64,000 nucleotides of DNA from Lutraria lutraria (Eukaryota; Mollusca; Bivalvia; Venerida; Mactridae): the NCBI GenBank assembly GCA_964023205.1, contig OZ026842.1, positions 37,277,501-37,341,500 on the forward strand, written 5' to 3'. Below are positions 1 to 10,985 of this stretch, in pieces. The notes beneath the pieces are model-generated. The model saw only the letters and a list, made by a program, of their open reading frames with translations. It did not search any database and was not told the DNA's origin. The position numbers were made by a program, and so were the translations under genes. Position 1 is the stretch's first letter; every line of letters starts with the position of its first letter.

Positions 1-504
1 CATGTTCTTATGTGGAAGTAAGAATAAAGTTCAACATTTACGTGATAAGGTATTGAGCAGGTATAAGATCTGTGTAAACTGAACTTCTTATACTCAGGAT
101 ATCATACAGCAGTAGCTATTTAATAGAAGGTTGTATAAAAAACATCACATGGAAGAAGGTTGTTTGGCTGGCTTACGTGAGAAGGATCTCATTGTATGTG
201 AGATGGAATGATCTATTTCCGGACCAGTGGTCTGATTAACATGAAAACAGTAGTATTGTATAAGTGGATATTACGGCATCTTGTAATGTTAAGGAATCTG
301 TAACTCAGAAATGTTAGCAAAAAAACAATTTTCTGAGAGACATAAAAAAAGATAAAGAACAAAACAACATTCTTGTGGTCAGAAATTTTCTCTAGCATAA
401 ATTTTCACAATAATAGCATTATGCCATTCGCGAAAATTTTTTACATGATGCAAAATTAACCACTTATACTGTATTTCTGGCACAGTAATCATACGTAAGC
501 TAGC

Positions 505-612
505 TGGACAGCCTTTTGTGTGAAATTTGTATGGTCCCGAATGGGATTTGAACCGACCATGATGAGGGGCAAGTGATAACTATTCAGAGACATTAACCAC
601 TCACCATGAAGG
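505..612 (-). repeat. tRNA-headed SINE (family 3), minus copy
   Basis: Read on the minus strand, this starts with a tRNA-like head: an A-box-like 'tggtgagtggttaatg' followed by a B-box-like 'ggttcaaatcccattc'. It continues with 'gctgtccagctagctta', which is also found after the head of the plus copy at 32104-32240. It is not an authentic tRNA gene: there is no cloverleaf-complete 72-mer and the tail is shared between dispersed copies. Confidence 0.55.
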
Positions 613-3560
613 CCCCATTGATGTTTCTTTAAAGAGTAAATTTTACCAGACCTTAACAAAATGTTGCCAGAGGACTTATGTGTGACAGTCTTTGGGGCCA
701 TTTTGGTTCATTTCCAGGAAATTGTACAAACTGAATGAGTCCTTCTTACTTTAAACTGTCAAGTTTGCTTAGGAAAGTTCATTGAAGATTTTCATCCTAT
801 TGGATTGATTGTTTATGGTTGAGGTTTTCCATCAACAATTTATATAATAAAAATTACAGAAAACAGTCTATTTGGAAACATTATCATGGGCTAAAGTTTT
901 CTAGATTATGCAGGAATTTCGATTTTTCCGCATGTCCAGACTGTACTGTTTTTGTGGCCCCACTCTAAAAGATGGGGGAACATTAAGATTTACCCTTGTC
1001 TGTCCGAAAATCTTGTGTCATGCATGTCACCAAAAGTATTAGGGCAGTGTTATAAAATTAAGCAGAAATGTTTATTAGCATATGAAGCTGTGCACAAAGT
1101 GTTTTAACTCTGTCAAAGGCTGAAGAATCTGGAGTTGCCCTTAAATTTTTGTGATAAACTCAAGTTAATGAATAAGCACATGTTAAGAGATATACATGAG
1201 TTAAGTAATATACACAAGATAAACACGCAAGTTAAGTGATAAACACATTAGTGAAGTGATACACACAAGCTAAATCTATCTTGATATATTGATTTTATCC
1301 TTATTTGAATTTAGTGATATCTTGTTTAACTTCAAGAAACCATGGTAGCCAGTATGCTTTATTTCATGGTTTTGAATTTCTTATGTTAGTCACCTAAGAG
1401 TTAATACTTCTACAGATTATTATGTAAATCAAATGTTTCTCTCATGTTAACATGTTTTATTGATCATAAAAATCAATTATTGTTAAATAACTTTAAAAAA
1501 AATTGATTGTCTCCAGGATAAAAACATAATGATATTCGCAAGATTTTAATTTGAGCGGAAAAAAATTCCTACTGAAAATTTTGTACTTAACATGAACATG
1601 GGATATTAAATGAAATCAATATGCTATTGAAGTATTTTTTTTTACAATTTCCTGAGTATTTCAGTTTTATAAGAAGTGTGCATGGTGGGGGGGATGATCG
1701 ACTACGAGTCATTGTTTGCCATGAGACGCCACTGTGCTGCATTCAAGCTGTGAATCTGTTAACTGTTTTTTATTCAATATAAATGGTACTCATGTCTTGC
1801 TGGCTTGACTACTTGGAAGTTGTGACAATCTTTTGTAAAAACATATTACAGAAAAACAGGTTTTCAATCGATTTTATTATAAAGTTTGATTACATCAATA
1901 ATGTTAAGGGGATATTTTTATTACCACTGTATAGAATTACAGATTAATTAAATAGCCTTATAGTGAATAATGGTAAATATGGCTGGTAACTCACATATGC
2001 TGTTTAGTAGAATAGAAGATTTGAATGCACTTAGAAAATTACTTTTGTTAATTAAGTTTGTTTAAATTTTGCTATAGTTTGTCACTAATTTGCATACAAA
2101 TTATATATGAACCTTTACAAAGGATGATTCTCCATTTAAGCAGTCCCTGTCTAATAGTGTTACAATAGCTAGTTCTCTTTAAATGCCATGATAAACATCT
2201 CTTTGAAGAATTCCTCTCCCATCATCAAGTGTGAAGATATCTCTTGTTAGGTGAATAGCTTTTGTTAATAGATACATTATCATATTGGTAAATTGAGTAG
2301 GGGAAACTAGGGTACTTATACTACACTTTGATGTCTGGGGTAATTAAGGCTATTATGATGAGCAAAGGTGTCAGTATAGTTTGAAGTCACAAGTGCATGC
2401 ATATTGTTGTGTGTTTTATGTATACCAGTATACAGTTAAGCTGTGAGCTATGGCCAGTAATGTGTCCTTAATGCGCAGTTAGCTTTTATTCAGAGATTTG
2501 TTTGAATGATGATATCAATAAATCTGTGTCTCAGAATGACCGCTATTTCAAGGTGACTGATATCAGCCCTTTTTGGGGGTTTTAGGGGAAGCTTGTTGGC
2601 AGGTCCTTTCAAGAGGGAAAAATATGTAAAAATATGCCATAGTCGCCTGCAAAACCCTCAATGAACTTGATTTTCCTCTTTTTTTGTCCCATTTATTACA
2701 CCCCTGATCTTTAACATACCTCACTGAGATGATACTTAAACCAAGAGACTATAAAAATTAAGATAATGGCTTGCTTATCAAGGATTTTATCATTTCAGAA
2801 AAAAAGGCAAAAAAGTTCTATATTGTTTGCAGATATTAAGATTATTTGCTTTCTGAGAAATTATTTATAGCACTGAGGAACTTAATTCAAGCTTTCAGTA
2901 AAAAAAGGAACACAATTTTAATATTTGACAAAAAATGGAAAATTTTCAACTTGCATTAAGATACTAGTAATAATAATATTTCTTTTGGAGTGATTAAAAA
3001 ATTGTATTACTAAGTTCATTTTTTCAAGCTTTGTTAATTACTGGATCTATATAATTATCTTGACTTTTTTCCTCTATCAAACAAAAAACATGGAAATAAA
3101 AAATGCTAACCAAACGCTGTACTGTAATGTGTTGGTTTTTGTCAGGATGAGTGTAAAATAATCATCTGAGACAAGATGGGAAGACATGATAACAGAATAA
3201 TCAATGCTAATTAACCACTCGGAAAATTTGCGGCACACTTGCCACTTGGTAACGTATTTAATCTGATTAAATAAGTCTGAACCCTGGGCTGATACAAGGA
3301 AACGTGCCTGTGAATAATTAATGATCATGCTGTGTTCAAAATTATAAGGACAAGATTGTGCAAATTCCTTTGAAGAGGTATTGACTAATTTCAGGAATTC
3401 TGTGTTGACTAATTCATTGAGTTCAAGAATTTCCCTGGTGTGTGACTGTGCATAGTATCACCGAGTTTAATAGTCAGGTCTAAATTAAAAATGCCCAAGT
3501 TTTAAAATTTTGGTTGGTAGGTAGGGAATTTTTTTTCAAATATTTCTTTTCATTTTACAA

Positions 3561-3941
3561 GGCCTATAATCACATGACATATTGTTTTGATACCACAGGG
3601 TCGAGAAAAATGGTGGTGCCTACGAGTTCGTGTTTTCGTTGAAAGTTTTTTAAATGTTTTGAGTTTTTCATGTAGCTCATGTTCCAGCCAACAACTTTCT
3701 GAATCCATCGGTACCAAAATTAGCATTGTTACTGCTGTAGTTTAAAAAATTGTTTTATTATTTTAAAAAAGAATTCTGCCAGGTCTGTGGACAAACTACG
3801 TCAGTTTGCTGGAACATGGGCTACATGAAAAACTCGAAACATTTAAACTTACAACGAAAAATACGACTCACAGGCAATGCCATTTTTCACGACCCTGTGG
3901 TATCAATCATCATCAAAACAATATACCACATGATTAAAGCC
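3561..3941. repeat. Foldback / long-TIR element, about 380 bp
   Basis: The outer ~130 bases at each end are imperfect reverse complements. The left arm runs about 3561-3690 (from 'ggcctataatcacatgac' to 'tgtagctcatgttccagc'). The right arm runs about 3808-3941 (from 'gctggaacatgggctaca' to 'ccacatgattaaagcc'). A roughly 115-base centre separates them. The 96-codon open frame across it is a by-product of the inverted arms and looks like nothing known. This fits a non-autonomous MITE/foldback DNA transposon. I did not find a clear target-site duplication. Confidence 0.65.
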
Positions 3942-4360
3942 CGTGTTTTAACCGAGACGGGGACAAAAAAGATACATTATTTTGAAATCTGGTTTATTTC
4001 AGGCTGGTTCCTGCATTTTTATTGGAGAAATTTTCTGTGATGTGATTTTTTCTAGTCGTTCTATCAAATCTGCTCATCTTGCAATCTATTCTGTTGAGGC
4101 TTGAAACTTCTGCTTGTACAAGATCTTGATTGAACAATATTGTGATTGAGATTATTTTTTGTGGTGTTTAAATCTAAGATGAAATAGAATAAACACAAAT
4201 CTCAGATTATTTTAGAAATTCAGGAAAGATTAAAAGCATTGCAAATGGAAATGATTTTAGGGAGCTAAAACCCATCTCTGTAATATCAGTGTTTATCTAC
4301 TGGTTAGAATGTTAAGGCCCTAAAATTTTAATATAAAAATGTTCATTTAGAATATCTCAT

Positions 4361-4685
4361 TTTTAGCTCACCTTAACAAAACTCGGGGTGATCAAGCTAT
4401 TAGTATGCTACCTTGGGCAACGTCCATCGGTCAGTTACATAGATTTATACATGTTCATAAATTTCTTTATGTATAAAACACAAGGTTTATAGAGCTTAGA
4501 TATTTTGCATGTAGCAACAGGTAGACGTCCTCTTACAAAATTGCTAAAATGATATCCATGTGGTCTATTTTCTAATTTTTTTCTTGCTGCACTTTGCAGC
4601 AGAAATTTAAATCAAATTCATAAGTGATATTGCTATAGCTTGTTTCTCTGGTGAGCATCCCAGGGCCACTTGGTCCTCTTGTTTA
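4361..4685 (+). repeat. Short, degenerate relative of the 'agctcac...ccctcttgttt' long repeat
   Basis: It begins 'ttttagctcacctt' and ends 'ggtgagcatcccagggccac' followed by 'ttggtcctcttgttt'. The same edges bound the much larger copy at 59116-60271, which starts 'tttttagctcacatgtcac' and ends 'gggccatcttggccctcttg'. The interior here is short and lacks the ~145-bp repeated units. It is probably an internally deleted copy. Confidence 0.5.
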
Positions 4686-5500
4686 TGTTTGCCATTTTGT
4701 ATATTCATCTTTTAAATATTAGTCTGTCTGGCTGATTAATGTCTTAGTGAAAAATTTGAATTTCCTTTTTAGAGAATCTTTCTTGGAAACAGTCGCTTAT
4801 AATTCCCATTGACTGAAATTGTCGTGTTTCACAGCCATAAAACTTATTCGTTTTTCCCTTAATGTTAAATATTTTTCCAGTTTCATCTCTTTCGATTTCA
4901 ATTGATTTTCTGTCAACTTTAGAGAAATAATGTATATATTTTTCATCCCCCCAGCCCAGAAATTTTTTTGGGGAGGTTTTCTGTATGAAGTTCAATGGAT
5001 TAGCCATGTCAAAATGAATGTCAGGATGTACAAATTATATACTTGGAGCAATTTGATGAAAGTTTTCCATGGGGTGATTTATCTTGTAGTTGTTGATGGA
5101 TATCTTGCAAAAGCCTCATTCATTTCAAGAGAAATTGCCTTGCCTGTATTTGCATATTAAAATACTCTGTGTTTCTGATGTTGTCAATGCGAAAGTCAAA
5201 GAACCCTCTGACAATAATATTGGAATCATGTGTTTCTCTGTCCGAGGCTTAAAAAGGCATGTTCAAGGTATCACAACCAAAATAATTAGTGTAGGGTTAG
5301 TCAGAAACATTGCTTATCATAATCACTGGTGTTGACTCACATATTTTGACATCTTATGTGAGAGTATGCGGTGCGATTCATCCCAAACGATTTCCTAATG
5401 AGGATTTTGCATTTAGAAATTTTAGGGGGATCGCCAAAATAAAGGGTTGTCCCGGAAACTGTTCAAATGACTGTTGTTTACTTCTGACCTTATATTTACC

Positions 5501-5609
5501 TGTCAAACAGTCCTGTGAACAAAGTGCATCCTTTGGAAAGGATAAAATATGGCCTTTATTGACAGGCCAGCCTTTTTTTGAAGGTGGCTGCTAAAAAGGC
5601 TTGACTGTA
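5501..5609 (-). repeat. Inverted-repeat element of the 'cagtcaaacctgtgaa' family (TIR-A), minus
   Basis: It shares 'cagtcctgtgaacaaag', 'tggcctttattgacagg' and the terminal 'ggcttgactgt' with copies at 37355-37517, 40344-40507, 54549-55464 and 61668-61845. Ends resembling acagtcaaacctgt face each other in the better copies, as in a MITE. This copy is short and partly degraded. Confidence 0.55.
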
Positions 5610-6460
5610 TTGTTTTGTTCTGTTTCGTGAATTATCTCTGTTCAGTGACTTTAAATAGCTTTGCAGTAAACTGAAATAAAACTATTTCATTCATTAAATA
5701 GGACAATAACTCAGGAGAAACATCACTGACTGACTGCTTTGAAAAAATGTCACTGTGTGTAATAGCTATTTGATTGAGGTTCTCTGTAGCAATGTACTGG
5801 TAGCTTGATAATGAAGTCACAATTTTTCCCATGTGAATGATATTGGCTGGGTTCAGAATTTGGTCAACAAAAAGTGGCTCTTGAAATCAAGGCATCAATT
5901 ATGACTGAATTTGCTTGTTGTTTCAAGTGTTTTTTAAGTGATTCATTTGTGAGTTATTGACCTAAGTTGACATTTGGTACAATGTAATGCTGTTCTGACT
6001 TTTTATATGCTTTGCAATTGATTTACCAGTCTGCCATTTTTTTTGTGTTTTTGGTATCAAAGTTAAATTAAGTACTTAGTGATTATGACAGATTTCAGAC
6101 TTGGCTTTACCCACAAGTTGTGGTAATTTTGATAAGTTGACATATGTCCCCTTCATAGAGGTACTATTCAAACATAAACCACAATATACTGGTACTAACT
6201 TAAGCGGAGTGTCCAATATAGGATCAATCTGATCCACGCTGTGCTTTTTGTTCAGCTTTAGTTTTCTTCTTTTGTGATTATTATGTCTAGCTGGTGAAAA
6301 TGCTCAGTGTGTTTATATCATGAAGACATCCTTTGAGGGGTAACTGGGGGTGTTCAGTGGGCAGGGTGGCCGGATTTGTATTTGCTTAGCGCTGTTACCC
6401 CAGTAGTGCAGATTGGATCTTTTGGTGTCATGAAAAACGTGATGTTTCTAATGGTCTTAA

Positions 6461-6707
6461 TTTGTTTGTTTGTTTGGATTTAACGCCATTTTTCTAACAA
6501 ATTTCAATTATATATGACAGCCAATTCACCTTACCAGTTTTTTCCTGGACAGTATTCTAATCAGCACTGAAGTATGTAACCCAGTGAAGGAACCGGTAAT
6601 TTCTCCACATGTCATGGAAGAGTGTGACCTGCTGTGACTGGGAATCAAACCCGGATTTCCGGGTTACAAATCCAGTGTCTTAAACCACTGAACCACGGCC
6701 TTGGCCT
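6461..6707 (-). repeat. tRNA-headed SINE (family 1), full length with TSD
   Basis: On the minus strand the head has an A-box-like 'tggttcagtggtttaaga' and a B-box-like 'gggtttgattcccagtc'. These are followed by the shared body (agaa..ttaccggttcctt; 'ctggacagtattcta' region) and a simple (caaa)n tail at the low-coordinate end. A 13-base near-perfect target-site duplication, cta(a/t)tggtcttaa, flanks it at 6448-6460 and 6708-6720. This is the best-defined SINE in the window and sets the family's edges. Confidence 0.8.
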
Positions 6708-8946
6708 CTATTGGTCTTAAGAAAGTCACATCTAGTGATTTTAGGAAAATTTGAATTGTTTAGAACTGACTATATGTATTTATGTATGGAATGTTCTAGT
6801 GGATTCTGACATTTTTGACAAATAGAGAATTGTCCAAATGTGACAGGAAAGAAGATTTCTTTCTCCAAATTTCAAAGTTTCAGTATGAATTACATGTTTC
6901 TCTGAAAATATCTCATCCTGTTACAAAAACCCATTTCCTGAATCTGTCTGTCTGTTAATCGTAACAGCGGGTGGGGGGTGGAGGTCGATTGAAGGAGTCG
7001 AATTCTTGAAGAAAAAGAAGCCAAAAAAACATCATTTGATTTGTTGGAAACAAAGCTTTGTTCTCTTTTGTACATGCCCTAATCTTATATATCATGACTA
7101 AGTGGAAAATTGGTTGAAATAGTGGGTAATTATGGTTGAATTGTGTAGTAATTACTTTATCATGGAAGTTGACAGATCGCCTCCATCTTGCCACACACTT
7201 GAATATCAGAATCACAGTAGACTTTTTTCTATCCAATTTGATAAAAGTGTCTGTAATACAGATAAAGGCTGTTATAGAGCAAACTGCTGATTTCAAGCCA
7301 TGCTTCATGTCTAATCGTGGTTTGACATGCAATACTGAAGTGGATGTTACAGTGGTTTATGTACGATGCATGTGACCAACTGCAGTTTTCTGTATAATAA
7401 CTGTGTTTGTTATTCTGTAATTAGAATTTTGTGGGTGCCAGTCATCAACAATATCATATTACTGGGGGAAATAATCTGGCAGTAATTTATTAGTCTATGG
7501 GTGGAGATTTAATCACAATTATAAATTTCATTACTTGTTTTCAACATTGCAGTCATTTTGATTATGGTACTTACTTATTATGTCCTATGTGGTAATTTTC
7601 AGATGAAAGGGTACTGCTTTGTTTTGTCATATCAACTGAAGAATAAGATATATTGGCTCTGCACCAGAAAGAACTAGATCAAACTCCAATTTTCTTAGAA
7701 ATAAAAAAAATATATGCTTATTTATTGATTCTACTAGGAACTAGAATGAAAAGAGACTTTTCTAACCCAAGTCCTTTCTGCTATTATTTTTATATTTGGT
7801 TAAATGGACTTGAAAGTTTTTGCCTGACTGCTAGAAAATATGCTTTTTTGTTGAGTTTAATTTAAAATTAGTTTACCGGACCATATTTCCCGGGGATGGG
7901 GATATGTACGATTCTTTGTGTTGGGGGGGGGGGGGGGGGGTATTGAGGTTTGGGCAGTATTTTAGGGGTTGATGGGATTTTTTGTATGTTTTTTGTCAAG
8001 AAATCCTTTTCTTATAGTCATATTCATTTTTTCCATATTGTTGGAAGTTGGATACAATTTTATTGACAATCTATATTCTCTGAACATTTTCTTAGAAATG
8101 TAGTAAAGATTCAGGCTTATGAGTGTTAATGAACTTCCCAGACTTGATGAATTCATTTTCCTGGTCACTCAGTTCAGTTTAATGATTTTTGAACTTCCTC
8201 CAGATTGAAGATTCAATTACCCATAGTTCATTGTTACTTCCTGTCGAAGCTTAGTACTTTAAAATCTAGCAGAAAACAGATTTTGTGTGGTTTCAATTAA
8301 AATATATGTATAACGGTGGAATCCTCTATAAACATGTGTATCTAATAATGTTAACCAGATTAAGATATGTCGAGAGTAAATCTTGAACCGTGATTTCATG
8401 CTGCGTTTGGTTTGTTGACACGCTTTCTCAATTAAACAAATGCTGGCATTTTGAAAAATTTCAGCATTATAGAATCTACTGTAGGCTAAAGAGTAATTTT
8501 CACTCCTTAGATGATCATAAATTTTCTATGAAAATTGATAATAAACATTCATTATTGCAGAGTATTTGTATTGTTGTAATTCAGGGTTCATAAAAACGCA
8601 GTCTAGGGATGTTTAGGATGCTTTACTGCTATTATATACGAATCGTAAACATCAAATTGATGTCTAATTATGATGTATTTGTTATCTATTTGCCATGTGT
8701 GATGCATATGTTCAATTATCTGTGCACGACTTCTGAATTGTGACTTTATTATGCACCTGCATAAGCCAAGTGATGGAAATATCATTCATAATCATTAATT
8801 CATGAGTCTTTAAATGATTAATTTATCAGACTTTCCTACCAGAGTTAGTTTGATATGTTTCATCGCAATATTTTTTTTTATTTTTCATAATAAATAACTT
8901 GTGATTTATTTTGATGAATTAATAGCATTGTGGTTATCAATAAATC

Positions 8947-9020
8947 GAGGGCTCAGTGCAACACTGCCGTAACTTGTTCTTATTTCCATATGAGTTACGA
9001 CACTGTTGCGCTGAACCCTC
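8947..9020. repeat. 74-bp hairpin MITE, copy 1
   Basis: Two 28-base arms (gagggctcagtgcaacactg... and its inverse ending ...ttgcgctgaaccctc) flank an 18-base centre containing 'tgttcttatttccatatg'. The copy at 10515-10588 is the same length and differs at a handful of positions. It has no coding capacity. It resembles a minimal foldback/MITE family. Confidence 0.7.
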
Positions 9021-9565
9021 AAAATGATCATTAAACAACTTAGAGAGCCAAATTTCATCCTGAACACATGCATTGATTAATCCCCTAAATGAAACAGTAT
9101 ATTAGCTTATTTATTGTTTATCTCTTTAGTGTTTCTTTATCTCTTTAGTGTTTCTATTGTGTCATATGCAAGGAAAATTATGAATAATGGCCCTTATTCT
9201 GAAGTTGTTATTTTTTCATTCTGTAAAGATCTGATTATTTTGGGTCTATTAAATGTGATTGCCCATATTTCCTTACACTGTGGGTTTTGATAATCAGCTG
9301 TTTTGCATACTATTCCTATTATTTAGCTCATTTACATTTTATGCCTGTGTTGGTTGTTATCCTAGTTCTAGTTTGAGTGGAACATCTGTTGTTCTTTAGG
9401 GATACATTTCACCCTCATTTCAATGATCTTTGTTGAATACTCATCTTCCTTTGATGTGAAATTCTTGAAGAGTTTCACATTTAAGGAGATTGATAATTGA
9501 TTTTGTTTACACTCAGATGTGTTTACTATCATTCACTGATCAATCACTTTCATGGTCAATATGTT

Positions 9566-9690
9566 ACTAATTGGCCATATTTCATTGGTTATCTTAGTGA
9601 CTATTCTGCATTTTGATTGGCTATTAGCATTTACATACAATGCCTTTGATTGGTCTGTCGGGTAATAAAACTATTATTTGATTGGTCATT
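9566..9690 (+). repeat. Degenerate array of ATTGG (inverted CCAAT) motifs at 32-33-bp spacing
   Basis: ATTGG occurs at 9570, 9584, 9616, 9649 and 9681. The last four starts are 32, 33 and 32 bases apart, and the last three share 'gattgg' contexts. The sequence between them is not well conserved. It could be an old minisatellite or a phased cluster of NF-Y-type sites. Function is unknown. Confidence 0.4.
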
Positions 9691-10514
9691 TTGAATGCCT
9701 GCTATAAATCACTTGGCACAGCTTTTGAGTATGCTGCATTTTACCACATTAATAACTGTAAAACAGAGAGCAGAAGTCGTAACCTTCCCCAAGATCATTT
9801 ACCATTAGGGAAGATTTATGTATGTTGGTAGAAATGAAGCATACTTAATGGTAGACAGTGTTACCAAGAAATGGTCTACCCATCATTAAACTGTCTTGTG
9901 CTCTAAATGTTCCAGCAGCCTCTTGCAGCTGCTAACTAAGGACATAGGGTAAAAACTACACCATTTACTACTTTGTGACTTCTGGCTTGTTGAAGTGCAT
10001 GTACTACTTTAATTAGTTTGAGTCATGGTATTTGTTACATCTCTGCCAAAGTTCATTTGCAACAAATCTTGCTTGCCTAATTTATAAAATATATTTCCAA
10101 CTGTCATGAGTACAGCATTTGGAAAATTTGTGATTTCCAACAGAAAAGCCTTCATACTCATCCTTTCTTTTCTTCAAGATATAATTGTTCTGGTATACTC
10201 TGTTATTGTTTGTTATTGCATTTTTATAGTTAATTTATGACCAATTGTTTATGAAGTAATCAATTCCCTAAAAGGGGTGACTTAAGTTGTAGTATGTGGG
10301 AGATTTTGTCATGAAATCCTTAATTGAACTCTAATTCTGATTATTTTGACATTGAAATGATAAACAGTTGTTAAGAATTGTCTAGATTTTAATTCATAGT
10401 ATATTACTTTAATGATTTTAATGGCTTTCTGGTCATTGTCAAGGATTTATGGCACATGGTGTGGAGTTATTATCCTATGATATTCTATAAGTTGTTTTCC
10501 ATGTTCACTTGATC

Positions 10515-10588
10515 GAGGGCTCAGCGCAACACTGTCGTAACTTGTTCTTATTTCAATATGAGTTACGACACTGTTGCGTTGAACCCTC
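10515..10588. repeat. 74-bp hairpin MITE, copy 2
   Basis: This has the same architecture as the copy at 8947-9020. The arms 'gagggctcagcgcaacactg' and the inverse ending 'gttgcgttgaaccctc' flank the 'tgttcttatttcaatatg' centre. The two copies lie about 1.5 kb apart in the same orientation. Near-identity of the arms implies either recent activity or palindrome-driven homogenisation. Confidence 0.7.
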
Positions 10589-10846
10589 ATTGTGTAAGTT
10601 AGATGAGGATGTGGCTCATTGGAGAATTAAAGTCAAATCTTCCATGCATCCTGGATGTAAGTCTGGTATGACATGTTTTATTGTTGACTTTTATTAGGTA
10701 TAATTTTATAGTGTTTACTTGTTGGTGCAAAAGGTGAGTGGTGTCTGGCACAATTATAAGCTTATGATACATAGGCCAATGCCATTATACTATGTGTTTC
10801 TCCCAGTACAGTAAGGGAAACACTTGTTTTTCTGTAAGTTTTATAA

Positions 10847-10985
10847 CTTGACAAAAACAGTGTATCTTATTCCTTAAGAAAACTGTATTACACATGCCTT
10901 GACAAAAAAACAGAATAACATATGCATTGACAAAAATAGTTTAACATATAATTATTCCTTGACAAAAACAGTATAATTATTGAAT
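10847..10985 (+). repeat. Degenerate tandem 'cttgacaaaaacagt' repeat
   Basis: Variants of 'cttgacaaaaacagtat' recur at about 10847, 10896, 10928 and 10964 with A+T-rich filler between them. Spacing is irregular (49, 32 and 36 bases). This is a decayed tandem array with no visible function. Confidence 0.45.

Noticed and set aside
3750..4040. 96-codon plus-strand frame
   Set aside because: It lies across the centre and right arm of the foldback element and resembles no protein; the open length is explained by the inverted repeat.
6461..6707. Possible tRNA gene from A-box and B-box matches (also considered at 13786, 28788, 30207, 32104, 58482 and 63135)
   Set aside because: Each is followed by a long shared SINE body, some have target duplications, and none folds to a complete tRNA by eye.
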